Below the pieces are notes generated by a model. It saw only the letters and a list, made by a program, of their open reading frames with translations. It had not been told where the DNA came from and did no database searches. Source: Lucifuga dentata (Eukaryota; Chordata; Actinopteri; Ophidiiformes; Bythitidae). From it: a DNA stretch of 64,000 bases. Positions 1-13,199 of this stretch are shown one piece after another. How positions within the stretch are numbered: position 1 is the first letter of the stretch; every line of letters starts with the position of its first letter. The DNA is taken from positions 1-64,000 of the forward strand of contig VXCM01003391.1 in assembly GCA_014773175.1 (NCBI GenBank), given 5' to 3'. The position numbers were made by a program, and so were the translations under genes.

Positions 1-64
1 AGGGAGAAGCACCTGTAATTTCATTATATGTTACGTATAATGACAATAAAGCTATTCTATTCTA
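1..64 (+). mobile_element. LINE 3' tail (L2/CR1-group type), truncated by window edge
   Basis: The window opens inside the last bases of a non-LTR retrotransposon. The segment contains ATGACAATAAAG followed by two ATTCT units, the usual 3' end of many fish LINEs of the L2/CR1 group. The same 64 bases recur without a mismatch at 2304-2367. The rest of the element lies outside the window. The clade is inferred from the tail style only. Confidence 0.6.
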
Positions 65-1325
65 AGTGGTTTGGTGGGTCATCAAATGAAAGGGTATGCA
101 GTGCACTCACACTGTATAGTGAGGTCAGTGTCTGTGAATAATGGCTCATAATGAATATTCTGTCAAGGATGCCGACAAATAATAACAATTAATGTAGACA
201 ATACTGTAGAAACCATTTATTATAAACCAGATATCTAAGAGCTGTTTGTTGATAGAAAGGAATCCACATGTTTAAGTTGAAATGGACATTGCAATGAGCA
301 TTTACATTTTATACTAATGCCATTTATAGCTCATAGGAAAATTGAAGTGTGTACAGTATGTATGTTTCTATTATATGGGCTGTCTAAAGAGAGATGGGGA
401 ACAAAATTAATGTAATTGTAGATTTCCTGGACACCTTTGACTGCTGGTAATAACAGATATGTATGAAACCTGGCTCATTTTCTGGGAAATAATTTTGGAT
501 TAAATAAATTTTTTGCATAAACTAAACTCACTTTTATGTACTGTTTAAGGCATATTCTTAAACACTAAAAACATGTTTCACCTTTGTGAATATGCAGGAC
601 CTTTAAAACATATTAGGAAGTACAGTGCTGCAGTATGTTGAACCCATAAAGGAATAAATTCAAGGTGTCTGTGTCTCATACACACATCAAAACTGAAGGA
701 ACACTATGGCTACTTGGCAACAGACAAACAGCATCCTTCTCCTATTTCTTAGGAGTTAGATTTTATTCAGACAGAGGACCTTTCCCAGAGTTTCTTCTGA
801 AATTCTGGTGGATCCATCAGAGTCCAGTTTGGATGCAGCCTTAGAAAGAGAAAAAGAGTGACTTGCCTTGTATAGGAAAAGAGGAAAATGTCCCCATGTT
901 CGATTGTGGTCATTGATCTACAGGCTCTAATTCAAACTTTGTATTAAATCACCCTGGGGTCCAGTGCCAACCTGCACTCCCTTCCCCTTTGTTCAGACCA
1001 GCACCAAAAATAATAGAAAGCATTTTGTGTTGGGAGTACCACAAGGCCCCAATCTCGTTCTCTAGCTTTTTTATGCCCTCTTTCCTCTCACTTTCTCTCC
1101 ACACCTTTCTTCACCTTTCTGTCTCTGTCTCTGTTTGGCTGTTTTTCTTCCTTTTCCCTTAAATCTCTTTCTTCTTCCTATACCACATTGTGAAGGAGCC
1201 TTTGTAAAGCCCTGATGGAAAGACCACTTTCAAACAAAGACAGCTCACATTGTGAAACAGGAACAGCAAATAGGATCTTTTGTGGGCAGTCTGAAGGTGC
1301 TCTTTCATGACCAAAAAACTGAGTT
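65..1325. other. Unannotated non-coding sequence
   Basis: AT-rich sequence with a pyrimidine-rich patch near 1040-1190. I see no coding frame with family resemblance, no RNA gene and no repeat I can name. Confidence 0.5.
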
Positions 1326-1328
1326 GGA

Positions 1329-1380
<52 letters not shown>

Positions 1381-1381
1381 A
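1326..1381 (+). repeat. (GAAA)n microsatellite
   Basis: About thirteen uninterrupted GAAA units. Confidence 0.97.
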
Positions 1382-1989
1382 TCAGACTTCTCGCAAACAT
1401 ATAACCTTCAAAAGAAAGTTGGTTGTGCGCTCTTCAAAGCTCGTGCATTTTAATCTCAGAATTTATATGTAAATAGATTCTCCAGTTGAAAGATTCCTCA
1501 CTGAAAGGCCCATTTTAAGAGGAAAAAAAATAGTGAATATATCTCACAAAAGAAATGTGTCTCCCTTGAAGGAACACACCAAAGCCTTTTCAAAGATTGC
1601 CTTTGCCAACTCAAGGCACTGCATGGGTTGTACAGCAGCTTCCAGTCCACAAAATCTGAGTTCCTTACTGGCCCATATAATTAGGTGTTATGGTCATTTT
1701 GACATGCCATCTCTAGATAAAGATATGTTCTACAAATCATATCACAAATCACACAACCATGTTCCTTCATTGATAAACAACTGTTACTCACCTCTTGTAG
1801 CATTTTCCTTGAAAAGAGCACAATTACAATATTTCCTTATTTACATATCAGGGAAGTAACCTGTTCCATGGTTTCATTGGTATGAAATCTGGGCAATGTT
1901 TTAAACTGTATTTGCTTCACGTTTGTGATCAAAAAGATATTTAGGCAAACTCAGTTGATCAGTGCATTTAAATCGGTACCATGTAAACT
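1382..1989. other. Unannotated non-coding sequence
   Basis: The frame at 1533-1859 (108 codons) has no recognisable domain, and neither strand shows repeat structure. Confidence 0.45.
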
Positions 1990-2387
1990 GTGAAATATAT
2001 TCTGATTGCTGCTAACTAATATTCTGATTGCTGCTAACTACCTGGTGTTTATTACTCTGTGCAATACTTGTTGATTGCTGCTACCATCCCTGCTACTGTT
2101 GTAAATATCAAAATACACACATCTATATCTATGTATATAAATATACTTGATACACTTTTTTGATATACTTTGATATACACTTTTGATATACTTTGATATA
2201 CACTTTGATAAGTATATTTATCTTTTCAGCTGTGTAAATATAATTTAAATAGATGTGTACAAAGTTGTTTTTACTCTTTTTTATACTTTATACTTATGCA
2301 CTAAGGGAGAAGCACCTGTAATTTCATTATATGTTACGTATAATGACAATAAAGCTATTCTATTCTATTCTATTCTATTCTATTCTA
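1990..2387 (+). mobile_element. LINE 3' untranslated region and tail (L2/CR1-group type)
   Basis: This is the second copy of the tail seen at position 1, with more of its 3' UTR. It runs through an AT-rich stretch and the shared AGGGAGAAGCACCTG segment, then ATGACAATAAAG, and ends in six ATTCT units at 2355-2387. Short internal repeats precede the tail: a perfect 22-bp tandem duplication (1997-2040) and a roughly 23-bp unit rich in TTTGATATAC repeated at about 2146-2215. No reverse transcriptase sequence remains, so this is a 5'-truncated copy, as is usual for LINEs. The 5' boundary is approximate. Confidence 0.6.
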
Positions 2388-4888
2388 AATTGAGAGTTTT
2401 GATCCCTCTCGAACTATTCACATGGCACTGAGGCTCTTCCTCAAGCATCAATTCCAGCACTCTGCAGTAAGCAACACACACACATAACACATCCATCTCC
2501 TTTGTTGTGAAGACAATATCACAGCTTTCTGTCCCTCCTCTCTTAAAATGCAGAGCTCTAAAGCAGAGAATATACGTTTCCTTTGCTGAATTAACATCAA
2601 TTTTGCTTTGACACAAAAGGAAGGAGTGTGAAGCGTGACATTTAAATATGAATGAACTCATTACAGCTCAACACACCAATGTTCATTGGCTTCTGTGACA
2701 CCCCTTACAACAATGTAACAGAAATTGAACACTAATGCGCTGATTAACTTAAGGAAAGTTTTATGAATTACCTTAAATTATCATGGCACTTACTGAGTGT
2801 TATGCTGTGTGATTACCTTGATTTTTTTATGAATTCCGCTAATACTTTAGTTATTTTGAATCAGGAGCAGCAAGTTGCTGTAAATAGGTACCTGCACCTG
2901 GAACACGGATAGCAACAGCCCACGCAGAAAAAGTTATTAGCTATTTTAAAAATTGGATGAAGCTTGTCCATGCAGCAAGGCGGAAGCACAAACTGCCTAA
3001 TGACCCACGTACTGAGATCTAATCACAATGCAGGCAGAATCTAGATAACGAGAACATTTTTTTAGTGCAAGTCCTGACATGAGATGTCATTAGTCAGATA
3101 ATTTATCCCATTACAGAGATTGCAATTTAATAGAAAGTGTAAGAGGGGCCTCTGAGTCTACATTTTAGTCTCCAATCAAGTGTATGAAAAATTTTCATGC
3201 ATGCTGGTACAATGATTGGGACAAAAATGGTTTTGTCTATGAATTCAGGATTGTTACTATAAATAATGAGACCAGACACCAAAATTATACATTTCAGTTG
3301 TTCTATGGTCATATTTTTCCTTCTCAAATGTAAGAATGTGTGGAACTGTTAAAACTACATTGCTGAGTACATTAAAGTATAATTAATTGTCTGACATTTT
3401 CCTGTAAGAGAAAAATTACATGAAATACAGTCTGCAATACATAAATGCATAAATAAATTTTAAAAAAAATTTGCATGTCCAGTGGACTTACTTGTTTTTA
3501 ATAAGGTGTGAAAGTAAGCAAGTGAGCTGTTTACTGCTAAACAGCATTGCACAGCATATAAATACATGATTTGTCAGCTGAATTTCAAAACATAAACCTG
3601 CCTACATTGATAAATCCCATCAGTCCAGACAATTTATCTTGTCACGTTGTCAGAGTACTTTACATAAATGTTATTTGGAGACTGTCACCTTTTATGTGGC
3701 TTCCATCTAGCCACCACAAAGGCTTGATTGATGAAGTGCTGCAGATGGTTGTCCTGTCAGATTCTCTCATTTCAGCAGAGGAAAAGCTCTTAGTGTCGCC
3801 ATTTGCTTCCTGTGATGCTTTTCAATGATCATCTGTCATGCCCTATTCCATAATAAAACAGAATAATAAATAACTAAAACTGCTCTGAGTAGGCTACTTT
3901 TATTAATATTTTTACACATTTAAATATTATGTATTTATTCACACTTCACCATGTGCAGATCTTTGTTTCATTCCTCACCATTTGAAGGGTCGATCTTGCA
4001 TTAGTCCATTTGAGTTGTTCATGCCTCTAAAAGTGGAAATCTTCTTCAGATAAACACTACCCCTCTGCATTCTGTAACAGTGGCTGTAAAAAGTTTTTAG
4101 TTTGCTCACTGGCAGTGAACATCAAGGTGGTTAAAAATCTTAAATGGATTCCAATGTTTTTAATATCCACTAGTCTATTCTTTACAGACTCATGCGGCTG
4201 ATTGAACCATTCACTTTTATGATAATATTTTATGCTATCATAGAATTACAGTGTGTATCCAAGATGATGCATTGGTATGATGATTAAATATAAATACAAT
4301 TGCAAAACCTTTTGCAGTGTGGAGCAGTTCTTGTCTTTTTAATGGGTGTAATCCACATAAAAGCAAACCCTACAATCCCAAGAGAACAGCAACAAACCTA
4401 GAAAATATGGTTTGTGGATGCAATTAATTACAAACAAGCAAATAAAATAACATTTGCAATAATCTGGCATTACAGAGCAAAACAGGCAATTATGCTGGAT
4501 GGATTCCTCTGTGTAGCCACAAAGCGATGTACATTAATTTCTTTCCAGGAACTGCTGGTATGCTTACCGCACAAGCCACTAATGTTTGCACACAAGCTGA
4601 TGATATATCTGTGTGTGTGTGTGTTGGATAAATTTGTGTGGATGTGCAAGTTCTGAATAGCATAAGGGTAACCCTGAAGTTTGTAACAACTTCAGCCATA
4701 GAACAACAAAGAGAGCTACCACATGCTTCTCAACCATGGTCTGGAGGCTGAAGCACTATAAAAATCAACGCTAATGGGTTGTTTTCAATTAAATTTGGCA
4801 TGGTGCTTTTTTTTATTGGGAATTTTGTTGGCCTTGTTGAGTGCCTTCTTGTTTGAGCGTCAGGCAGAATGTTTAGGCAAAATGTGCT
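2388..4888. other. Unannotated non-coding sequence
   Basis: AT-rich unique-looking sequence with a short GT run near 4610. Open frames here are short and show no domain. Confidence 0.45.
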
Positions 4889-4995
4889 TGGTGTATTATT
4901 ATAACTTGGATGAAGATCAGACCACATCTGGTGTAATTAATGCAGAAAACCATTTAATTCCAAAGAGTTCACTCAGGTTTTCTTGCAAATATTCT
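4889..4995 (+). mobile_element. Tc1-like transposon terminal fragment
   Basis: The segment reads through AACTTGGATGAAGATCAGAC, then AATTAATGCAGAAAACC, then AATTCCAAAGAGTTCAC, and ends in TTTTCTTGCAA. These are the subterminal and terminal blocks of a common fish Tc1-like family. The same block order appears at 13,570-13,674. No transposase sequence is visible upstream, so only an end is present. The outer end is near 4995; the inner limit is uncertain and may reach back to about 4780. Confidence 0.6.
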
Positions 4996-7900
4996 GATCA
5001 TAATCTCCGTCCAAGTCAAACAAACACAACTGTGTTACTTCTGCCAGCAATGCTTTTGGTGGTTGTCATAAAAATCCTCCACAGCTGATGCGTCATCACC
5101 TGAAGCTCCAGTATTGCCAGCTGAAGCATTTTTCATATTTGGGAAAAGAAGAAAGGCTGAGGGGGGGCAAATCAGGTGAGTAGTGTGGGTACTGAACTAT
5201 TTCAAAGCTGCAGTCATGGGTAAAAGCCAGCAAGTACATAATCAGTGCAAGTTGGCCTAGTTTGTCCATACTGCACATCTGACAAACCCTCAGGAAACTC
5301 TGGAAATTGTAAATTAAAATCACTTATAAGTATACAGAAAATAATTTTAGGATGCATACTATGATGTATATGATGCATGTCCTTCCTCGCTCTCATTCCA
5401 ACAATCAACCAGCCAACTGCTGACAGTTAATTTTTCTTTAGAATCAATAAGGGCCTGTGTATATACAAACATGTGTGTGTGTTTGTGCATCTGTGTCTGT
5501 GTATCAGATAGACACAGATAGAGCTTTGTGCTGACAATCAATGGGAAAATGGTGAAGGTCAGGGAATGCTGTGACCCACAGAGAAAGAATCTCAGTGACA
5601 GCGGTCGTAAATTTTTCTCCATCACAGGGAGGCCAGAACAGCTCACTGCCTCGTGCTCCAGGTCCTTTCGAGGTTTCAGGCTCAATGTGGCAGGGCAGAG
5701 TTAAGAGCGCAGTTATTATCCACCTCCACCCCATACCCAAACCTTTTTCACCACTCAGTTTTGGTACTCTTTTCTTGTTATGCCTCCTTCTCTGTCTCTC
5801 TTTGATGCTATCTTGCACACACCGAGACATACAAAAACTTGTGAAAGGAACAAAAGCAAAGTTGAAAATATCGCACAAAATGATTGACTAACCATATTGG
5901 TTTTCTCTCTCTCTCTCTCTCTCTCCCTCCCTCTCTCTCTCTTGCATTTATGCCTGGCTTAAAGTTTGTGCCTTTCAATCATATAGATGTTTATTCTGTG
6001 TGTGTGAATGCAAACGTATAAAGCACATATGCACCGAGAGACATGTACTTACTGTATGTGTGTGCATGTGTATAAATGATCCTGAGCTTCATGGTGGCTC
6101 ATGAGAATGACGGCTTTATTAGCATATCAAGACTGACAGAGGCAGAAGACTCAATTAGGGTTGATTTGCTCCCATTTGACTGAATGATTGATGGTTGTTT
6201 GATGGTTGGGTACATAACATGTTCTAAGATATAGCAGATGAATTCTGAAGTAATTCTGTACTTCACATTTGAAAAAGTATGATGTTTCCTCCATTTTTTT
6301 GGCATAGCAGTTCTGGTTAAGGGTAGTGGATTATGAAAGGTCAGGACCAATGCAAGCACAGCTTTGCAGTAGCCCTTAATATGGCAAACCCTCCTTGGAA
6401 AGGTGAACCCTCCCTGGAAAGGTGCAATGGAGGTAGAGTGGATAAAGATAAAGTGTAAGGGACAGAGAATTGAGCTAACAATTTCCAATGAGCAAAAATA
6501 AATGTGATTCAGCAGTTGATGCAAGCTGTGTGGTGAGTAAGCTAACTGTGAAAGCATGGAAGCCATTTGAAAAGGAACAGGTTCTGATCACATGCTGCAG
6601 GTGTCCAGTTTTTTGCTACAAGGAGGCAACTTCAGCAGCTGGTCACACCAGAGATTGGCACAGCAAATTCAGTTCACACATCATCGCCACGATAGGCAGT
6701 CCAGGAGCTACATAACAACATTAGATTGTGCACTGGCAAGCTCATTAGCTTGCCAACTGAACAAAAAGGACATTTGCGACCACACACAGTTACATCATCT
6801 ACTCCATTGTGAATCACAATTGACTGCACACCAAACCTTGCATGTTCACTGCAATCATTACAAGAGCAGTTGTGTTTTAAATCACAAGTTTTCTTCATTT
6901 TGGGATCTTTTAGGGCCGACTCGGTTAGAACAATTTTCTATGGGTCATCCTCATTTATACATCAGAGCTCAACAAAACCTGATGTCAATTGTTTGCTCGG
7001 ATTTACTTTTCCTTCGCAAGTAAACTCTTACGATCTCCGTAATTTCATTGCAATGAATTGCAGTCACCATTAAAATTTCTAGTAATAAATGCATGAAACC
7101 GAGACCTTGTTCACAAATGTCAGCCTGAGTATGGTGGCAGAACATATCAGTTGAGATCAATTTATTAATTTATGACCAGTTGAAGGTCAAAGCAGAAGAT
7201 TTCAGTGCTCATTCCTTAGTATTTGATAAGCCCACAGACATAAATGATAATGACCAGCTTGTTATAGTTATTACGAGTTTTATCTAAAGACCAGTTTGTA
7301 ATTACTGAAATTGCTGGCACTTTATATTCCATACATGGGAAAATTATGGACAAGCAGCATGATCAGCAGCTGTGTGATTAATGTGTCAGTCTGGACTTAT
7401 CAGGCTCTCTGTAATAAGCATTTTAAAGGTCGAAAGCATTATGATCGAAAGCAATGACATCACATCGAGAGACATACAACACCATTAATCCTGAACAGGA
7501 TTTAGGTAGTACAACAAAACGTCTTGCACTTTACAGAGGTTTACTCTTTGAGTAGTGTTATGTCTGTTTAGAAGCACTTAGTGTGAAAAACTGTTCTCGA
7601 TTCGGAACTAAATCTATCAAATCATAGATCCAGACTGACTGATGCTCATCTCCAGGCTATCTGAGGGTCTCTACTGCCAACTGTCTCAAAGAAAATGCAG
7701 CTCATCTGTCTCAGCAGAAGCCCTGCCAGGTTTCTGACAGCAAGGATGGAGTAGAAATTGTTCAAGATGTGTTTAAATGACTGTAGTTAAAAATCTGTAG
7801 ATGAGAAGGGTGTTGCAAAAAACATAAAATAGGTGATCAGCTCTGGTTTTGCAGCTTGGGTGATAATTATCCCACATCCCTGTCTCCAGCTGCCTGCCAC

Positions 7901-9049
7901 ACAGAGGTGGTGCGATGTGCTGGTGGTGAGGAGATAAATTGGCCCCATAGAGAGAAAAAGAAAGAAAGAGGGATATCAGATGGACAGCTTCAGACCTTTA
8001 TTCTTGAGGAGGCACTTGAGACAAAAATTGTTAAGATGACCACTGTAGGTGAGTGTCAGTCACACAGACTGCTGGGGTAATGTCAAGGGATTGAGATGGG
8101 GCAAAAGAAAATAATTGAAAATATCAGGAGTGAAGGAGGGTTTATGAGAAAGTAAAGAAATGTGCATGTTTGGGCAGAGATGAAGATGGAATACAAGATA
8201 AAGAGAGAGAGTACCAAAAAAGACAAGTTGAGTATGTCCACGGGAATGTGACAGAACGTGAGAGTGAGATAAAACTGGAGAATTAATGAGAAGTGAGGCA
8301 GAGTCAATGTGTGAGAGAGAAAGAGAGACGGGGTGAGGGAAGAGAAAAGGTCACTCCTGCGCTGTATGTGGATTGTGTCCTCTAAAGCATTTATGAGCAG
8401 TGTTAAGTCTCATCTGCAGCATCGTACTACATAATACCAGCGCTGTGTGCAACGTCAGGCTAAAGGAATGCTGAATCTGAAACAAACTATGGCCTCAACT
8501 CTTCCATTTATCCTTTCTTAGCATGTCCTTGATGCTTTATGTATGCATTTTAATATTTTTATAATGTCATGTGGGTTTTATCTAATGAGTCTGGTAACAT
8601 GAATTTTTTATTTTTTTTTCTATACTGACTGCCGCTTAAAGGTGCAACTAAATTGCAACAAACACTGACACCATTACTGCCACATTTCCTAGCTGGTGTA
8701 AAAGTACCATTGAATTCACATGTTAATGGTTTCATTGCATCAATGTGTCTTAGAGCATTGATGAAATAAACTGAGAACAAATTGTTTGTTCAAGTTAATG
8801 TAATTGCACGGAAAGTAAAAAAAAAAAAACAGCAACTTGTGGAATTCAGCTTTAACAGTTTATAGACAACACTCTTAACAAAAACTAAGTTTAACACATT
8901 TGAACGTGATATCTTTGTCAAAAAGCTGGCCACAACAAACAAACTCCCATTTATACCTGTTGGTAATTGTCTGATTAGCACCGGGTGTGGAGTACTGCTC
9001 CAAACACAAAGGAAGATATAGGTTAAATTAGCTTCAGTTCAATGTATAT
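4996..9049. other. Unannotated non-coding sequence
   Basis: Mixed AT-rich sequence. It includes a CT microsatellite (5901-5941) and purine-rich patches near 7940-8340. Frames of up to 155 codons occur (for example 6099-6566, minus strand) but none shows a recognisable protein family. Confidence 0.45.
5901..5941 (+). repeat. (CT)n microsatellite
   Basis: CT repeat interrupted by CCCTCC. Confidence 0.95.
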
Positions 9050-9990
9050 TTGTGTGGTGATTTTAAGTTTTAAGTTAAGTTATTAAAGATTAAAGACGGC
9101 TTTTCTTTTGTCAGTTATTAGCTCTACGAAGGTTATGTGATCACCGGCGTTTGTCAAGTTCGTTTGTTAGCAGGATATCTCAAAAAGTTATAAATGGATT
9201 TGGATGAAATTTGGGGCACAGATAGATTATGTCAAGAGGAAAAAGTGATTAAATTTTGGAAATGATCAACCTGATGGTGGTGCTGTAATACCCACTTTTA
9301 CATTTTAACTTGTAGCTTTTGAACTGTAACTCATAGAATACATTTTTTCCCCTTGAACTGCTTGGGTCTGAATGCATCAAACCATGCAGGCCACACCCAT
9401 TTCTGCCCCCTGCATTTTACACCATTTTGAATTTTTTCCAAAACAAATCTTTTGTATCTTCTCGTACAATTTTGACTCTATCGGCACAAATTTTTTTTAT
9501 GTAAAATAACTGGACCAAGCTGTAAAACTCTATCTCTTTGTTTTTTGATGTTTTTTACCATTTTGCTACTATTGACTGCCAAAGTTGGTGGGCTATTATA
9601 CCTCATGAATGAATTATTATTCTACTGTAACCAAATTTGGTGGACATTTGCACTGAAGACCTATGCAAAATTAAAAAAAAAAAAAAAAAANAAAAAAAAA
9701 AAAAAAAAATCAATCAGTGTGATGGTGGCACTATAACAACCATGGTAAAATTTTGTCAGTAATAACTTCTGAACCATATATTGTAGAATCAAACTACTTT
9801 TTCCCCCTCTATGCATCTTCAATACATCTATCCATGTAGGTCACGCCCATTTCCAACTGGTAGATTGTCTGCCATTTTGAATTTTCTTTGAATTTTGTAG
9901 TTGAATCTCAAAAACCATTAAAGCTACAGCAGATAAACTTAGCAGATAGGTTCACATTCATTTATTTCCAAGTATTTCACAGTTCAGTGC
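9050..9990. repeat. Degenerate tandem interspersed repeat, class unknown
   Basis: Two diverged units can be aligned by eye. Shared blocks, first unit then second: ATGGTGGTGCTGTAATA with ATGGTGGCACTATAACA; a block ending in TTTTTTCCCC with one ending in TTTTTCCCCC; CATGCAGGCCACACCCATTT with CATGTAGGTCACGCCCATTT; and ACCATTTTGAATTTT with GCCATTTTGAATTTT. The units are about 430 bp apart. An upstream stretch (about 9160-9260) resembles a widespread fish repeat with 'GATGAAATTTGG..ACAGATAGATTATG'. No coding sequence or terminal repeats are seen. A poly-A run with one N (9691) interrupts the second unit. Confidence 0.6.
9691..9691. other. Single-N join inside poly-A
   Basis: One N with A runs on both sides. 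It is a probable contig join, and the A count is unreliable. Confidence 0.85.
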
Positions 9991-12900
9991 AATCCTGCAT
10001 CATGGAAGCCACCAGCCATAAACTCATTACACATTGATTTCTTTTTTAAAATAAATTCAAAGCAGTAATCTTTTAGAATATGGATGGAAATGTTCCCAGA
10101 ATGATCTAAAATCTCCCATACTGAGCTGTCATAATTCCAGGAAGTCTTTAGTTATTGACTTTTCATTGATCTATCCAGAGCAACATTTAACTAATATTTA
10201 CTGTCAACAGGACAGCATTGTGAAGAAAACACGTTTGCGCTGTGTTTTCTTAGCCACCACATAGTCTTGTCTTAAACAGTGCAGCAGCTGCTCTTTATTA
10301 ATGAGTTCATTCAAATTAATTGAAATGCAGCTGTACTCTTTTACACCTTTCCTGTATCTTTTGGTGAGTAGATTAGCTTGTATTTCATCTTCTGGGATTA
10401 CGTTAAGCAAACCAGGTGAATGTTGTCTGAGGTCTTGAAATTCTCTAAATGGCTGGATAGACTGTGTTTTGTGTGTTTTTCCGTTTTTCTGAGGATCCAT
10501 TAACATAATGGGACTTACCTTTAACACTCCAAAAGCCTTTCAATCAGTTCATTGATTTAGCAGGGTTACCAGAAAAATGACAAAACTTCTTTTTAAAGGG
10601 CTAAGTTTTCTTATTGGTGGGAATACTTGAGATGCACAGAACAAGCAAAGCATGTCTGTTTATTTCTTGCAGCAAAATTATCATGTTTTATCAATATGAA
10701 TCTCCATGAAACTTAAAACCATTTGCCCTCTCAAATTTGACACTTTTTGGACTCAGTTGTTTCCTCCGGCAAAGATTTGCAAAAGCAAATGCAAAATGCC
10801 AGAGTGCAAAGTGTGTGAAGCATTCATAATCAACAAAAATCAATACACCACTTGTTTCTAAACACATCAGTCATTGGAGGTAATGTTTTGTTTGTCTGAG
10901 GAAGAGATAATTCAAAAGAAAAAAAACACTCATTTTCTCAGCTTAATCCAAATAGTCTATTTTTCTTAAAGTAATGGTTAGATATTGGCCTGATGAATAA
11001 TGGGAAAAACCCCAATGGCAGATTGTGTAACTGAATTTTGTTTCATTTATTAGTATTTCAAGGAGAAAAAATTGCACAGTGTTCCTAGCACTTGAAAACA
11101 GATGATGATGTCATGAAAAAGGTACTACTTTATGACTAAAAGGGCATAATATGTCTACATTTCATGACAGATTTCAAGCCAGCAATTTTTTGTGACAGGG
11201 TTGCCGTCACCATTTTTCAGACAGCAGGTATCTTATTTTGGACTGGCAAATGCACTTCTCATTGCATGTTATGATTCACAAGTAGCATCTATGCTATGTG
11301 TCTGAAAGCAAAAAGAGATATTAAGATGGGAAGCTTTATCCGCCGCCAGAGGGAACGGATTTCAGGTAAAATTTCTGGGTAGTTTGATTTGTTCATACAG
11401 GAACTATGGATTTTCTTTCACACTCTTCACGTATCCAGCATATATTGGTTTGTTCTCCACTCCACTTGTAAACTTCTTCCACTGCCAGTGGGGATTTCAT
11501 GGTGGAAATGCTGAGATAGCCCACTAATACATATTTCCACTCGATATACACTTGTTAGTGTGGGAGAAGTGTGTGTTGAGTCTGTAAGCCTTTGTTTAAC
11601 TCTTAACATGTTACATGAGGTGAAGGCGAGGAGACATGTACACATGGCAACATAGATGTATTTATGATGATCTTCGTCTCCCTCTGACACAAATATATGT
11701 ATTTCCCCACCTATATGTACTCTAGGAAAAAATTATCTTTCTTTTACAGATATACAGTAGATGCACAAAAATACACACAAAGCCAGAAATACACAAGCAA
11801 AGACATTAGATGATCCATCAATAGTTTTGTTCTTTCTCTATTTCACGCACACATACACATACATAGACACAGAGTTTCACACAGCCGTATCCATCAAGCT
11901 ATTCCGGGAAGCCAGAGAAGAGAAAAGAGATAGGCAGTCTGCTCTGATGCAGGTCTGCCAAAGAAAAGCTGTTGGCTGCTGCCAAGGTTGAGCGAGCATA
12001 TTGCCTCGTAATGGAAAAAGAATGGAGAAGCAGACATTGCACATTGTCTGAAACTCCATCAAATGATTCCTCTGTCTCTCTCCACACAGCAACTGTGACA
12101 CAATGTCTGATAATGGCTGGCTTGTGTGTGAGAGTGTGTGTATGGATGTGTGTACCTGGTGTTCTTTATGAGGGTCTAAGAGAGAGAGAGACAGCTGTGT
12201 TTGTCATCAAGTATGTGACAATTGATGTGTTCACTCATTTGGCACGTCTGCCTGATGTGCCTGTGTGTGTGTGTGTAAGAGTGTGTGTGTGTGTGTGTGT
12301 ATTTTGACACCAAATAGCTGTTGCAACAGCTGTTGATCACTGATAAAGAAATGTCTAATTCTGCCAAATACAATAAAGCATAAGAACACTGTACTCGTTT
12401 ACAGCATCCATCTTCACAAAGCAACACGCGCGCACACACATGACAAATATAAATATTCATCTGAGGGGGTGAAATGGACCGTGTGTTGAGACATTTCACA
12501 CAAAATAACTTTCTCATCATCACAAATAATCTGTCTGAATGGGTTTGCTTCCAAATATCCATTTCAATAACATTTTGTGGAAGAGAGCAGAAATAGAGTT
12601 TTGTAGATGTCATAAATGAAAGAACACGCTGCACATCATGGGTAGCTGAGGACCATTTAAGTGTGATTTGATGTTATTTATTAGTTTATCTACCGTGTAA
12701 GGTTGGATGGAAAACAACGCTTTTAGCAGTGACTCAGTGGACACTTCCTAAGCAGAGAGCTGCCAGAGACAATCATACCTTTGTACTGACTGCAGAGCAG
12801 ATCCTCAAGAACAACAGAAGTGTCTTTTCCAAGGAAAATCACAGTAGAGTTGGACAAGAAAGGTGAGACAGGAGAGAACCAAAGCACTTACTTGGTTCCA

Positions 12901-13199
12901 CACTTCTAGGTTTTTCCAAGACATGGGTAAATACTTTCAAACATGGCTGCTGGAGTATAGAGTAGTTGGGCAAAAATAACTGAGTTTGTCACAAACTGAA
13001 GGCTTGGTTATACTTGAGGGCAATGTCGCAGACAGCACTTCTACAGACAGTGAAGGCATTTTATGCTCTACGCATTCTCTGTTGCAATATTCTCCGAAAT
13101 AACAGCGGCCGTATAGAGAAAATACCATGTCAAGCACAAAGTAGTCAATGAAGTAGTCACAAAACGGTCCTGCATATTTTTCCAAACTTTCCAGCAAAA
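9991..13199. other. Unannotated non-coding sequence
   Basis: No gene seen. The minus-strand frame at 10,204-10,527 (107 codons) looks less low-complexity than most but matches nothing I recognise. A GT microsatellite lies at 12,261-12,300. Confidence 0.45.
12261..12300 (+). repeat. (GT)n microsatellite
   Basis: GT run with one TAAGA interruption. Confidence 0.96.

Noticed and set aside
10204..10527. 107-codon minus-strand frame of ordinary composition
   Set aside because: Looks more protein-like than most, but no motif, splice context or homologue could be named, so it was not called a gene.
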